Assembly (NCBI GenBank): GCA_017479705.1
Contig: JAFVCA010000002.1
Location: 1-38,957, forward strand
DNA length: 38,957 nucleotides
From: Bacteroidales bacterium
Lineage (GTDB): Bacteria > Bacteroidota > Bacteroidia > Bacteroidales > P3
Direction: 5' to 3'
The notes below the pieces were generated by a model that saw only the letters and a list, made by a program, of their open reading frames with translations, made no database searches and was not told the origin of the DNA. Shown here in pieces: positions 13,414 through 22,483 of the stretch. How positions within the stretch are numbered: the stretch's first letter is position 1; the number at the start of each line of letters is the position of its first letter. The position numbers were made by a program, and so were the translations under genes.

Positions 13414-16400
13414 TTAGAATGTGAACGAGTTCAGGTCGACAGGACGCATGGTGCCAAACCATTTGACAACACGTTCGCCAATACCAGGAACTTTGAAATG
13501 GATGAGATAGACACCACCGGCAATGGGGATACCCGTGTGGTTGTGGAGATCCCAGTCGAGGGTGGTAGCAGTACCTGCCGTGGGGCCGAGACGACGGACC
13601 ATGGTGCCATCAACAGTGTAGATGGAGATGACCGTACCGGTGGGGACATTGACAAAGCGGACTTTGGTCTCCAACTGGCTGACAGTCTCGTAGGCAGAAT
13701 AGCTGTAATAGGGGTTCGGGACAACATTGATAAGGCTGAGGATGGAATCCTGATAGCTCTTGGTTGCACCATCGCGAGAGGCCTGGTTGGTGAGCGTGGC
13801 GATGTCGGGAGTCAGCTCGAACATGTACATGGGATAGTTGGCGTTCTGAACCTCGGCATTGTCGAAGAGACGGACTGCCGCGCCATTGGGCGAGAGGTAA
13901 CGGCCATAGGGCGTGTTGACGTCAAGGTCGATAGTCACATCGCAGGGCATGTCAATGGGGTTCTTGAACTGGAAGCGCGGATTGACCAAGGGCATGTTGA
14001 CCCAAGCAACAGAGGCAAAGAGCAAGGAGGCAGAGTCACGCTGGGGGATGAGAGAAGTGCTCTCACCATCAAGGATGCCATGGTAGCAACGCAGACGGTC
14101 CACATCGGATACAGGAGTGAAGTCCATGAGACGGTCGAGAGAACGGAGCATGCCGACGGCCCAGCGACCGGCATCGTAAGACGGGGTCTTGTAAGAGGTG
14201 ACAATGGAGTTGCGGCCATTGACAATGTCATAGAACGTCTGGTCGGTAGCATTCATCACATAGATGAAGTGGCGGCCACCCATGACATAATTCTGAGTAC
14301 CCTCGGTGAGGGCGAAGGAGGGATTCCACATCATGTCGGTGCCATTGTACTGGATGAAGCGAGAGTCTTCACCGAACATGATGTTGAGACGCTCACCAGT
14401 GGTGGTATTGATGGCATAGCCGGGGAACCAACCCATACCGTCCTCGCTGATGTAAGCAGGATTGTTGACATCATCCACATCGGGAGTTACACCGAGCTCG
14501 GCAGCGGTACGACCCAGCTTGTCGACAGAGGCGTGGCGGCGCATCTGGAAACGACGAGCATTGCCTTCGGACTGAGTGTAGTCATCGCACATTTCAAGAA
14601 CCGGGCAGCGAGTCCATTTAGAAGTATCGTTGGTGAAGACAATACGAACGCTGGGGAGCTTGGACAGATCATTGAAGTTAAGAGACTTGTTACGGAAGTT
14701 ATCCATCGTCTTACGGACAATGGTCCAGTAATTGTAGGTGCGGGCAAAGACCGAGCTAATACGGGACAGGCTGTCGAGAACGTCATTGCCTGCCACATAG
14801 TAGCGATAGCAGAAGCCGGGATGGAAGGGGAGTGTGGAAACGAGGCCGTAAGGAGCCCAGCCACCGGCAACACTCTCGAAGACCTGGAAGCGGTCGACAC
14901 CAATACTGGAGGCCTGGCCATTGGCAGAAAGGAGCTGGCTCTTGAAGTAGTCCTCATCAACATAGTTCTCACTGTAGTTGACCTCACCAGTGGTGGTAGT
15001 GAAGATGCTGCGAGTACCGGCGGCAAATTGGGTACCCGAACGCACCCAGTTTTGCACCCAGTAACTATCATCGTCGCTGATATTGAGCAACCAAGGAGTC
15101 TCATTGTTTTGGTAGCGAACAGAGGAGGAAATGAGAGAGTTATTGTTGACGAAACCGCCCCAATAACGGGAAGCATAGTTCTCGCTGTTCTGAGTGGTGA
15201 TGGCAAGCGGAGTGGCGACACCCTGAGGATTGCTCAACGCAACGGCAATGCCAAGGTCAAGGAAGAGCTGCTCATTGTAGCGGCCAAGAGCAAAGTCGGA
15301 ATGGACACTCTCGACATTATCATAGATGTAGGGGTTGGTGGCATAGGTGGGGTCTTCAGGAGACTTGGAGATTACCCAGCCGCAATCGTTGATGTTAGAA
15401 TCTTGGTCAAACTTGATGACGTATTTACCAACCTTGACGTTCAGCGGGTCGATAACCTCGACATGGATGGGACCGTAGTTCTCTTCGTATCTGGGGTTGA
15501 GGATCTGACAAGGATTGGCAAGCATGCCATTTGCATCGTTTCTGAGTTTACCGGCAGGTTTGCCAGGCTGACCGGGAGCACCCATAAGTTCGGCAATGCT
15601 CTCTTCGGTGAGACGGAGTACGGAACCACCATTGCCATAGCCTTCGATACGGGTGATGTTGGGGCACATGCCAAACTCGGCATTCACAACGGTGCCACCA
15701 TTTTCAGAGGCGGGATCGTGAGGAATGGCAACAATAGGAGTAATGGTGCGGCCAAACTCGTCTTTACGGCCAGCAAGATAGGGCTCTTTCTGACCATCGA
15801 GTTTATCGGCCTCAACGGCGAACTCTTTGTAACGGTTCTGTGCGTATGCAATGCAAACGAAGTAGTACTCTTTATTATTGACAAGAGTGGAATTACGACC
15901 TGTTGCAAAAGCGTCGGTCTTGATGCGGAAAACGTGCTGAATGCCTTGGTTGGAACCTTCAACCATAATATTGGGGGTCATAAGACCCGTGGTGCTGTTG
16001 CGGGTGTAGTTGACAAGGGTTCCGATAGGCAGACTGGGATTCTCGTTGAAAACGGTGTCGTAGGTACGGCTGGCAGAGTCGAAAGTGATGCTTTCAATCT
16101 CATCATAGAAGTTGCGCACGTCGCACTGGGCAACGAGGGCAGCCTTGGTGATGTCGCGGATGTCAGCAATGGAGATATTGGCATCTTTCAGCTGATAAAT
16201 CTGGAAGCCCTCGAATTTGTAACTACGGTCTTCGTCGGAATAGAAAACAGTGTTGCCGCTGGCATCGGTGTAAGAACGGACGATGGCAGGATCAACCTCA
16301 GAGTATTTCTCACCGTAGTTGTTGCTACCGGGGTTGTCGTACTTGATGTAGAGGATGATTTCGTTGTTCATCTCCTGGGCAATAAGTGTGGGAGCATCGG

Positions 16401-18243
16401 GGCCATCAAGGACCTTGAAGCAGTTCTCGAACAGAGCCTGGCAAACATCGTCAATCTCGCGGAGGAGTTCGACAGAAGAGAATGCTTTTCCAGAAGGAGC
16501 CTGGGCAAAAGGAATACCCACAGTGACATAGTTCAAAGCGCCGGGCTTCAGGGTGAAAGGACCAGCGGACTGCATGAAACGACGGTCGTTAGGAGAGTTT
16601 CCAGCAGAGACCTCTGTCCAGTAATCAACCTCGTTGCCATTGGTACCCCAGTGGAGAGGATCACTGTCGCCAGGGAACATGAAGTCGCAGTCGAAGTCGG
16701 TAGTACCTGTTGAAATACCGTTTCCACCGTATTTCATGCGCTGACCGTTCTTCCAGTAACCACGCAGGTAGTTATAGTAGTCGGTAGCCTTAGCAGGTTC
16801 ACCATTGATTGAGTTGGAGCTGTTATCGTAGTAGACGAATCGACGCATACCGAAACGCTCATCGTCAACAATGTTGTTACCGAAGTTCACACCATTGATG
16901 GCGCAGTTTCCAATAGCATCGCCGGGGACAAAGTACCATGCATTGGGGTAGTAGAGGTCGGCATCGTCGGTAAGGCTGATGGTGTCATACGTTCCATCGG
17001 CGAGACGATAATGATCGAGTTGCTGAGGATAGTAGGCACGCATTTTTGCGATATCAATCTTAGGATTGTCCTTACCATCGGGATCCATGTAAGGACCCTG
17101 GAAGAAGTCGATACCTACGGCAGGAGGGATACCGGAATAGGAGCCGGAACCAGGACCATCGTCCTCATCACCATTGTAGCAGTAGCCAAGACCACGCTTG
17201 ACATCGCAACCCACATAGTCATCAAAGGCATAACCAAGGTCAGCATCAACCCACTGGCTGAAGTAGGTTTCGCGCAATTCATAGGTGGAACGGTTGATGA
17301 TTTCGTAGGTGTAGAAAGTCATGTTATTGATTTCGTCGTTGGTGGAGAAGGCAAAAGCCTGAGCACGGATTTCCATACCAATGGGTTGACCGAGAGACTC
17401 GGTATGGACATTACCCATATCGTTGAAAACCCACCAAATGGTCTGGTCGCCCTTCAGCACCTGGTCGGAAAGAAGACCACCGGTCACAATGCCGGCCTCG
17501 GTCTCAAGGGTGGTGGTGACGTGCGAAGTGTAGTCACGACCCCACTGAGCTTTCAGCGTGCGGGGGCAAAGAGCATTGTTGAAATCATAGTAGGGATAGT
17601 CACCGTCTTCCCAATTGTAGGCACCATCGTGGTTGGCATCATAGTAAGGAGCCAAATAGGGAGACTGGTTGGCATTGATACCAGAAGCGGGCCAGTTTTT
17701 AATAGTGGCGGGAACGGCATCGGGGGAGAAATGCTCATTGGGGGTTGCACCTTGATCACTATAGTCGAACATGGACATGAATTCCAAAACTTCGTTCTTA
17801 GTGATGATATAGTGCCGGTCGAACTGGTTACAGACAGGAAGGTCGACAGAGGCGGTCTTCAACTCAAGAGGACCAGGCCAGTAGTCGTCGCCCTCTGAAC
17901 CGAAACGCAGAGCGGCGATACGGAGCTGGTCATTGACATCTGTACCGCCAATCCACAATGCAGCGCAGAAAAGAGGACAAGTGTTGCTGTTTTTGGGCAG
18001 GTGGTATTGAGCCACACTACCATCGTACCACATGTTGCCATAGCCATTGATAAGGGCTCTGACGTTGTTGACATTCAGCTCAGCGGTACTCTGTGCTCTT
18101 TTGCACACAGCGGCTTTGGACTGTACAGCGGCCTTGTGGGCGGAAGTCTTTTTACAGACCTTGCAATCCACGGCGAGCGAGGTCCCAGGCAAGGCGGTGA
18201 AAAGGAAAGCCACCAATACTAATTTGCTAAATATATTCTTCAT
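13414..18243 (-). CDS. Large exported protein with C-terminal FlgD-Ig-like/T9SS-type domain
   Basis: A 1609-residue protein I cannot name. It has a signal peptide (about 1-24, cleavage near SLA-VDC) and a mature N-terminus with three Cys and several Lys (VDCKVCKK). A long body has many aromatic and Asp/Asn-rich turns, including DANHDGAYNWEDGDYPYYD (about 201-219), which resembles a calcium-binding dockerin or thrombospondin-3 loop. The last about 100 residues (VVPNPYYSYSAYE..., then IYTVDGTMVRRL and GIPIAGGVYLIHFKV) form an Ig-like domain of the FlgD/T9SS-sorting kind, though the extreme end (LNSFTF) lacks the usual basic KxxVx-type finish. It lies 27 bases after a TonB-dependent receptor gene and 23 before a PorV/PorQ-like gene, suggesting a surface protein that works with both. 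Function otherwise unknown. Confidence 0.75.
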   Translation of the reverse strand: MKNIFSKLVLVAFLFTALPGTSLAVDCKVCKKTSAHKAAVQSKAAVCKRAQSTAELNVNNVRALINGYGNMWYDGSVAQYHLPKNSNTCPLFCAALWIGGTDVNDQLRIAALRFGSEGDDYWPGPLELKTASVDLPVCNQFDRHYIITKNEVLEFMSMFDYSDQGATPNEHFSPDAVPATIKNWPASGINANQSPYLAPYYDANHDGAYNWEDGDYPYYDFNNALCPRTLKAQWGRDYTSHVTTTLETEAGIVTGGLLSDQVLKGDQTIWWVFNDMGNVHTESLGQPIGMEIRAQAFAFSTNDEINNMTFYTYEIINRSTYELRETYFSQWVDADLGYAFDDYVGCDVKRGLGYCYNGDEDDGPGSGSYSGIPPAVGIDFFQGPYMDPDGKDNPKIDIAKMRAYYPQQLDHYRLADGTYDTISLTDDADLYYPNAWYFVPGDAIGNCAINGVNFGNNIVDDERFGMRRFVYYDNSSNSINGEPAKATDYYNYLRGYWKNGQRMKYGGNGISTGTTDFDCDFMFPGDSDPLHWGTNGNEVDYWTEVSAGNSPNDRRFMQSAGPFTLKPGALNYVTVGIPFAQAPSGKAFSSVELLREIDDVCQALFENCFKVLDGPDAPTLIAQEMNNEIILYIKYDNPGSNNYGEKYSEVDPAIVRSYTDASGNTVFYSDEDRSYKFEGFQIYQLKDANISIADIRDITKAALVAQCDVRNFYDEIESITFDSASRTYDTVFNENPSLPIGTLVNYTRNSTTGLMTPNIMVEGSNQGIQHVFRIKTDAFATGRNSTLVNNKEYYFVCIAYAQNRYKEFAVEADKLDGQKEPYLAGRKDEFGRTITPIVAIPHDPASENGGTVVNAEFGMCPNITRIEGYGNGGSVLRLTEESIAELMGAPGQPGKPAGKLRNDANGMLANPCQILNPRYEENYGPIHVEVIDPLNVKVGKYVIKFDQDSNINDCGWVISKSPEDPTYATNPYIYDNVESVHSDFALGRYNEQLFLDLGIAVALSNPQGVATPLAITTQNSENYASRYWGGFVNNNSLISSSVRYQNNETPWLLNISDDDSYWVQNWVRSGTQFAAGTRSIFTTTTGEVNYSENYVDEDYFKSQLLSANGQASSIGVDRFQVFESVAGGWAPYGLVSTLPFHPGFCYRYYVAGNDVLDSLSRISSVFARTYNYWTIVRKTMDNFRNKSLNFNDLSKLPSVRIVFTNDTSKWTRCPVLEMCDDYTQSEGNARRFQMRRHASVDKLGRTAAELGVTPDVDDVNNPAYISEDGMGWFPGYAINTTTGERLNIMFGEDSRFIQYNGTDMMWNPSFALTEGTQNYVMGGRHFIYVMNATDQTFYDIVNGRNSIVTSYKTPSYDAGRWAVGMLRSLDRLMDFTPVSDVDRLRCYHGILDGESTSLIPQRDSASLLFASVAWVNMPLVNPRFQFKNPIDMPCDVTIDLDVNTPYGRYLSPNGAAVRLFDNAEVQNANYPMYMFELTPDIATLTNQASRDGATKSYQDSILSLINVVPNPYYSYSAYETVSQLETKVRFVNVPTGTVISIYTVDGTMVRRLGPTAGTATTLDWDLHNHTGIPIAGGVYLIHFKVPGIGERVVKWFGTMRPVDLNSFTF

Positions 18244-18270
18244 ATCTAAGTATTTTTTTCACGTTAGGAA

Positions 18271-21200
18271 TTAGAACGAGTATGCTATTGTAGCCATGAA
18301 GCGACGAGGAGTGGAGTATCTCCAGTAGTTATTGCTCAAGTAGAATACTGAGTACATATCACGGAAGGCATCAGGATCAAGATAGCGCTCGATAACCGAT
18401 TGTGTCTCGGGGTCGGTCAGGTAGCCGTTATCGTCGGGGTTACCTGTGACAGCCCAAACACTGGTGGTATTGCGGATGTCAAGAAGGTTTGTGACACTGA
18501 GAGCGATGGAGAGCATGGACTCACGTTTGCCAACCTTGATTGGGAAGCGTTTGTCAATGATGAGATCCAGATAGAAACCCCATGGCAGACGGGCTCCGTT
18601 GTAGCTACCGACAATAGTACTCTGGGTGTTGCTGAAAGCCTTGGTGTAAGGACGGCCAGACTGCGCAACGGCGACGATATCAATACCAAAGTTTTCAAGG
18701 AGCTTGACAACTTCCTGACGGTCCTCGCCAGTTTCCTTGTCAGTAACCTTGCGGGTGATGGTGGGACCGTTGTATCTCTTGCCACCAAGATAGCGGAAGT
18801 CAAAGTTGACCTTGAACTCATGGCGACGGTCATCAGCAATAGGATTGAGCATCTTGAGGGTCGTGTAACCTTCCTTGATAAGTTCCTGCATCGTGGTGCC
18901 AGTCAGACCTGTACCTTCAGCATACTGAAGGGTGTAGTTGGCATTGACACGGATGTTCTTGGACTGACGGAGGTCATAGCTGATGGTGATACCCTTAGTG
19001 GTCTTGAAGTCGATATTGTCGTAGGAATAGTAGTTGTTGTTGGGGTCAGCACCTGCATACTGGACAACCTGGATCAGGTCGCGGGTTTCTTTGTAGAAGG
19101 CACTGATGCTGATAGCATTGTTTTTGTTAAGAGCCTGCTGGAAACCGAGCTCATAGTTGGTGATGCGTTCGGGTTTCAGGTTGGGGTTGTTGATGGCAGT
19201 AATCTGAGACATGTAGAGATATTTCAGATATTCAGCACGCCAGTTGCCGGAAGGACGGCGGGCGATAATGTCGTAGCTGGCTTTGAACTGAGAGTTTTCA
19301 CCAATGGGGAAGGAGAAAGCGATACGGGGCTGGACAACAACCTGAGGTTTGTAGTCCTCGAAGGCAGTCGAGCTAACCGTGTTGTTGGTAAGAGCCTTCT
19401 GACCGTCGGGGGTACGATAAGGAGTGGGTTTACCAGACTTACCTGCAATTGAATTGGGAGAACTGAGTTCAACACCATTGGCATCATACCAGGTGGAACC
19501 GTTACGGTAACCATAAATGGTGGGGTTGTCAGCATCGGCAGCATCAACATAAACAATCCAGTTGTCGCCGGCACCAGAGTAGATATCACCCTGATAGGGG
19601 GCCTTGTTGTCTTTCAGATCCTTGACAGTCCAGGAGTCATACAACAGATAGGGATCCTTCAACACGCTCTGGTTAGCATCGAAAATGTCGACACGGACAC
19701 CTACGTTGAAGATAAGGTCAGAGAAGTAGAACTGATCCTGGATGTAACCAGCCATGTAAGTGGGGGTGTAAGCAGGAATGTAACGATACTGGGGATCGCG
19801 GGGGTTGAAGAAGTCATCAAGACTCCAGTTGCTGCTGTTGTATTTCTTACCTGCGTGGTCGTAGCCATAATAGGATACCAACGAGGAACCATTGTTGAAC
19901 AACTCGTCAGAAGAGAACATGTTAAGGCCACCAGCCTTCACATATTCATCGGGGGTGTAACGGTCAATATCGAGGAAAGTAACTTCACCCTTCTCATCGC
20001 CACTCCACTCGAGCCAGTTACGCATGGCACGGTCAAAGTAGGACTGACCTTCCTTATTGAGCAAACGGTCAAAAGTGACATAGAGAGTAGAACCTTCCCA
20101 AGTATAGGTGGGCTTGCTGAGGTCCATCTGGGAGATGTGGCGGTTGGCGTTCTGACGCATGATGGTCCAAAGAGAGGTGGCTGCCAGTTCATAGTAAGAA
20201 CGGTCCATACGGTCATATTGGAAACCAATTTCCAAAGAGTGGCCCTTGATTTCAGCGGAAGCCTTAGCTGCTACATAGATGTAGTCATCCTGAGCGAAAG
20301 CGAAGCCTGTGTTCTGGACACCCACATTGTTGATAATACCATAAATATTGGCCGGGCTGTCGCCATTGGCAAGACCCTTGTAAAAACGAAGCATGTCGAT
20401 ATTGGTAAGGTTGCCGGCAACATCAGGAATGCCGAGAAGCTGGAGGTCGTAGTTGGCTAACACCTGATTGGGAGCATACGGTTCAAAGGTGGACCAATCA
20501 ATAACATCGTACCAACTGTTCTGAACCATAGCAGCACGGCTGATACCATTATAGCTGTAGTTGGGGACAAGTTCATAGCTGGGGTGCTGTTCCGTCACAA
20601 GACGACCGATGTAACCATATTTGAAGACATCGCCGAGGTCGCCACCAAAGACTTCGTTATAAGAACGGGCACGGTCGCGCTCGAACATGGCCACGATGTT
20701 ATACATGACATTCTTGATAGCACGGCCATTTGACGAGGAGCCATCGGTGTTTTCAACATTAGTAGGCTCTTCATCCGGGAAGCGCTGGGTGAAATCAACA
20801 GTCACGGACCAGTCAAGGTCGCGAGAGACACCGTTTGCGCTGCGGGACATGTTCAGAGGAGCAAGCGAATTGTTGGGGCTGTAGCTGTAGTTCAGGTCTC
20901 CCGTGATAGCCAAAGTGGCATAATCGGAGAAACGGATGTCGAACGACAGGTTGTTCTTGATGGAATAGGAAGCAGTATGGGGGACACGGCTTGCATCACC
21001 ACCAAAGTTCTTTTTGGACAAGGTCGACACCTCGACATAGTTTTCGCGGGTTAGACCTCTTTCGGCAGAGTAGTTCGTTGTACCCGTGACGGGGTCATAA
21101 TCAATAGGAGCCTGTTCGAATTGACGAACGAGGTCATCGTTGACAACCATGTAGCGATGGTCGCGAGGACGATAGAACGGGTTATGCTGATAAGTGCCTT

Positions 21201-22032
21201 GCGAAGTGAGACGGAAACCTATGAGGGTTCTGTCACCGGTAATATTACCGTTTTCGTCTTTCAAATCCTGCTTGACAACGGGGCCAGTGATATAGGCCGT
21301 GAGACGGTTCCACAGGCGGTAGTCAAGAATGGACTCAAGGCTGAAGTAGCCCTTGAACTGACTCGAAGGCGGTTTAAGGGTGATAATCTGGGTACCACCG
21401 ATAGCTTCACCGATGCTGGCGGGGGTACCACCAAGGATGACCTGAATTTCGGCAATAGCCTCTTTAGGGACATTGACACCCGTACGTTTGCGGACACCGC
21501 CGACGTTGGTGACCATGTTGTCCTCACCACGGGCCGTACCCGTACCACCATCATTATAACCGACACCACCGACAGCGGCAACGATGTTCTCGACAGAGGT
21601 ACCGGGCATCTGCGCAATAGCCTCGGCTGAGACACGCTCACCAGATTCTGCAGATCCGATATCGATAATCGGGTTTTTGGATTCCTTAATTTCAACCACT
21701 TCCAGAGTCTTGGAGGCAGTTGACAATTCAATGTTACAGACAGAGAAGCCGGATGCTTTTACCGTAAAGTCTTCACGAGTGTAGGTGTTGTAGCCTACAC
21801 ACGAGGCCTGAATCTCGTATTGGCCGACATTCAGGGGCTTAAGAGTAAAATTACCATCCATGTCTGTCTGCGTACCCTTGATTTGTTTTCCGTCTTGCTT
21901 AGCAACGACGTTGGCAAAAGGCACTGGCTCTTTTGTCTTCGAATCGATAATGGTACCTTTAATAGTACCCTGTGCGAGGACGAAGTTCGCCATCAGCAGC
22001 AGACCGATTGTCATTAGTACTTTTTTAAACAT
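18271..22032 (-). CDS. TonB-dependent receptor with carboxypeptidase-regulatory-like N-terminal domain
   Basis: A 1253-residue outer-membrane protein. It has a signal peptide (1-20, ending VLAQ), a CarboxypepD_reg-like Ig domain (about 22-110; GTIKGTIIDSKTKEPVPFANV, then TDMDGNFTLKPL), then a plug (about 120-230; EAIAQMPGTSVENIVAAV, EIQVILGGTPASIGEAIGG) and a long 22-strand barrel ending in a terminal Phe (FMATIAYSF). Energised by TonB-ExbBD it would import a ligand across the outer membrane, or act in assembly of its partner protein. There is no SusD-like gene next to it, so it is not a standard SusC/D glycan system. It lies 29 bases after the small membrane protein gene and 27 before the 1609-residue gene, with no promoter motif in either gap. 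Confidence 0.9.
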   Translation of the reverse strand: MFKKVLMTIGLLLMANFVLAQGTIKGTIIDSKTKEPVPFANVVAKQDGKQIKGTQTDMDGNFTLKPLNVGQYEIQASCVGYNTYTREDFTVKASGFSVCNIELSTASKTLEVVEIKESKNPIIDIGSAESGERVSAEAIAQMPGTSVENIVAAVGGVGYNDGGTGTARGEDNMVTNVGGVRKRTGVNVPKEAIAEIQVILGGTPASIGEAIGGTQIITLKPPSSQFKGYFSLESILDYRLWNRLTAYITGPVVKQDLKDENGNITGDRTLIGFRLTSQGTYQHNPFYRPRDHRYMVVNDDLVRQFEQAPIDYDPVTGTTNYSAERGLTRENYVEVSTLSKKNFGGDASRVPHTASYSIKNNLSFDIRFSDYATLAITGDLNYSYSPNNSLAPLNMSRSANGVSRDLDWSVTVDFTQRFPDEEPTNVENTDGSSSNGRAIKNVMYNIVAMFERDRARSYNEVFGGDLGDVFKYGYIGRLVTEQHPSYELVPNYSYNGISRAAMVQNSWYDVIDWSTFEPYAPNQVLANYDLQLLGIPDVAGNLTNIDMLRFYKGLANGDSPANIYGIINNVGVQNTGFAFAQDDYIYVAAKASAEIKGHSLEIGFQYDRMDRSYYELAATSLWTIMRQNANRHISQMDLSKPTYTWEGSTLYVTFDRLLNKEGQSYFDRAMRNWLEWSGDEKGEVTFLDIDRYTPDEYVKAGGLNMFSSDELFNNGSSLVSYYGYDHAGKKYNSSNWSLDDFFNPRDPQYRYIPAYTPTYMAGYIQDQFYFSDLIFNVGVRVDIFDANQSVLKDPYLLYDSWTVKDLKDNKAPYQGDIYSGAGDNWIVYVDAADADNPTIYGYRNGSTWYDANGVELSSPNSIAGKSGKPTPYRTPDGQKALTNNTVSSTAFEDYKPQVVVQPRIAFSFPIGENSQFKASYDIIARRPSGNWRAEYLKYLYMSQITAINNPNLKPERITNYELGFQQALNKNNAISISAFYKETRDLIQVVQYAGADPNNNYYSYDNIDFKTTKGITISYDLRQSKNIRVNANYTLQYAEGTGLTGTTMQELIKEGYTTLKMLNPIADDRRHEFKVNFDFRYLGGKRYNGPTITRKVTDKETGEDRQEVVKLLENFGIDIVAVAQSGRPYTKAFSNTQSTIVGSYNGARLPWGFYLDLIIDKRFPIKVGKRESMLSIALSVTNLLDIRNTTSVWAVTGNPDDNGYLTDPETQSVIERYLDPDAFRDMYSVFYLSNNYWRYSTPRRFMATIAYSF

Positions 22033-22061
22033 ACTCTTTTAGGTATTATTACTATAAAGGA

Positions 22062-22463
22062 TTAATTAATTTCATGTAGATTTACCTCCGGCACATATTT
22101 GGCCGTGAGGATAGTGTGGTAGATAATGGCCTGTCGCAAATCAAAATCGGCACCCGCCGGTTCCCTATCAACCTGCATGGTCCCTCTTGCAAAAGAAGAG
22201 ACAGCAGTAGGTGCAGCAGCCGAAGCTGACTGCGGGGCTGCGGGCTCTGACTCGTATGTGAAATAGCCAGCGGCAGCTTCCTCTTCAGCAAAAGAAGTCT
22301 CTGTCTTGGCCTCGTCAACAAATAGTGACTCGAAAGCAGGGCGAGAGGGCTTTTGCGGTTGATAGGAGTCATCCTCCAGGTCGGAGACCTGCTTGCGCAT
22401 GTACTTGCGCGAGCTAATCCCGACCCAGAGGACCATTCCTACTATGAAGAGGATATACTTCAT
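22062..22463 (-). CDS. Small membrane-anchored protein of unknown function downstream of secDF
   Basis: A 133-residue protein with one N-terminal membrane segment (about 3-17, ILFIVGMVLWVGISS) followed by basic residues (RKYMRK), so the rest is probably cytoplasmic. Residues 25-95 are low-complexity, rich in Glu, Ala, Ser and Pro. The C-terminal part (DFDLRQAIIYHTILTAKYV, about 106-124) looks helical and better conserved in character. I do not recognise a named family. It starts 20 bases after secDF and ends 29 bases before the TonB-receptor gene. This suggests, without proving, a role beside the Sec translocon or in coupling to outer-membrane proteins. Confidence 0.7.
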   Translation of the reverse strand: MKYILFIVGMVLWVGISSRKYMRKQVSDLEDDSYQPQKPSRPAFESLFVDEAKTETSFAEEEAAAGYFTYESEPAAPQSASAAAPTAVSSFARGTMQVDREPAGADFDLRQAIIYHTILTAKYVPEVNLHEIN

Positions 22464-22483
22464 TATCTTATAGAGCTGAGAAT

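Noticed and set aside
13498-16713. A 1071-codon open frame on the plus strand
   Set aside because: It is antisense to the 1609-residue exported protein, with a Val/Gly/Asp/Ile-rich composition that mirrors the sense codons and no recognisable domain.
18271-22032. SusC/SusD polysaccharide utilisation locus
   Set aside because: The TonB receptor has no SusD-like lipoprotein or glycoside hydrolase neighbour; the neighbours are an exported giant protein and a PorV/PorQ barrel.
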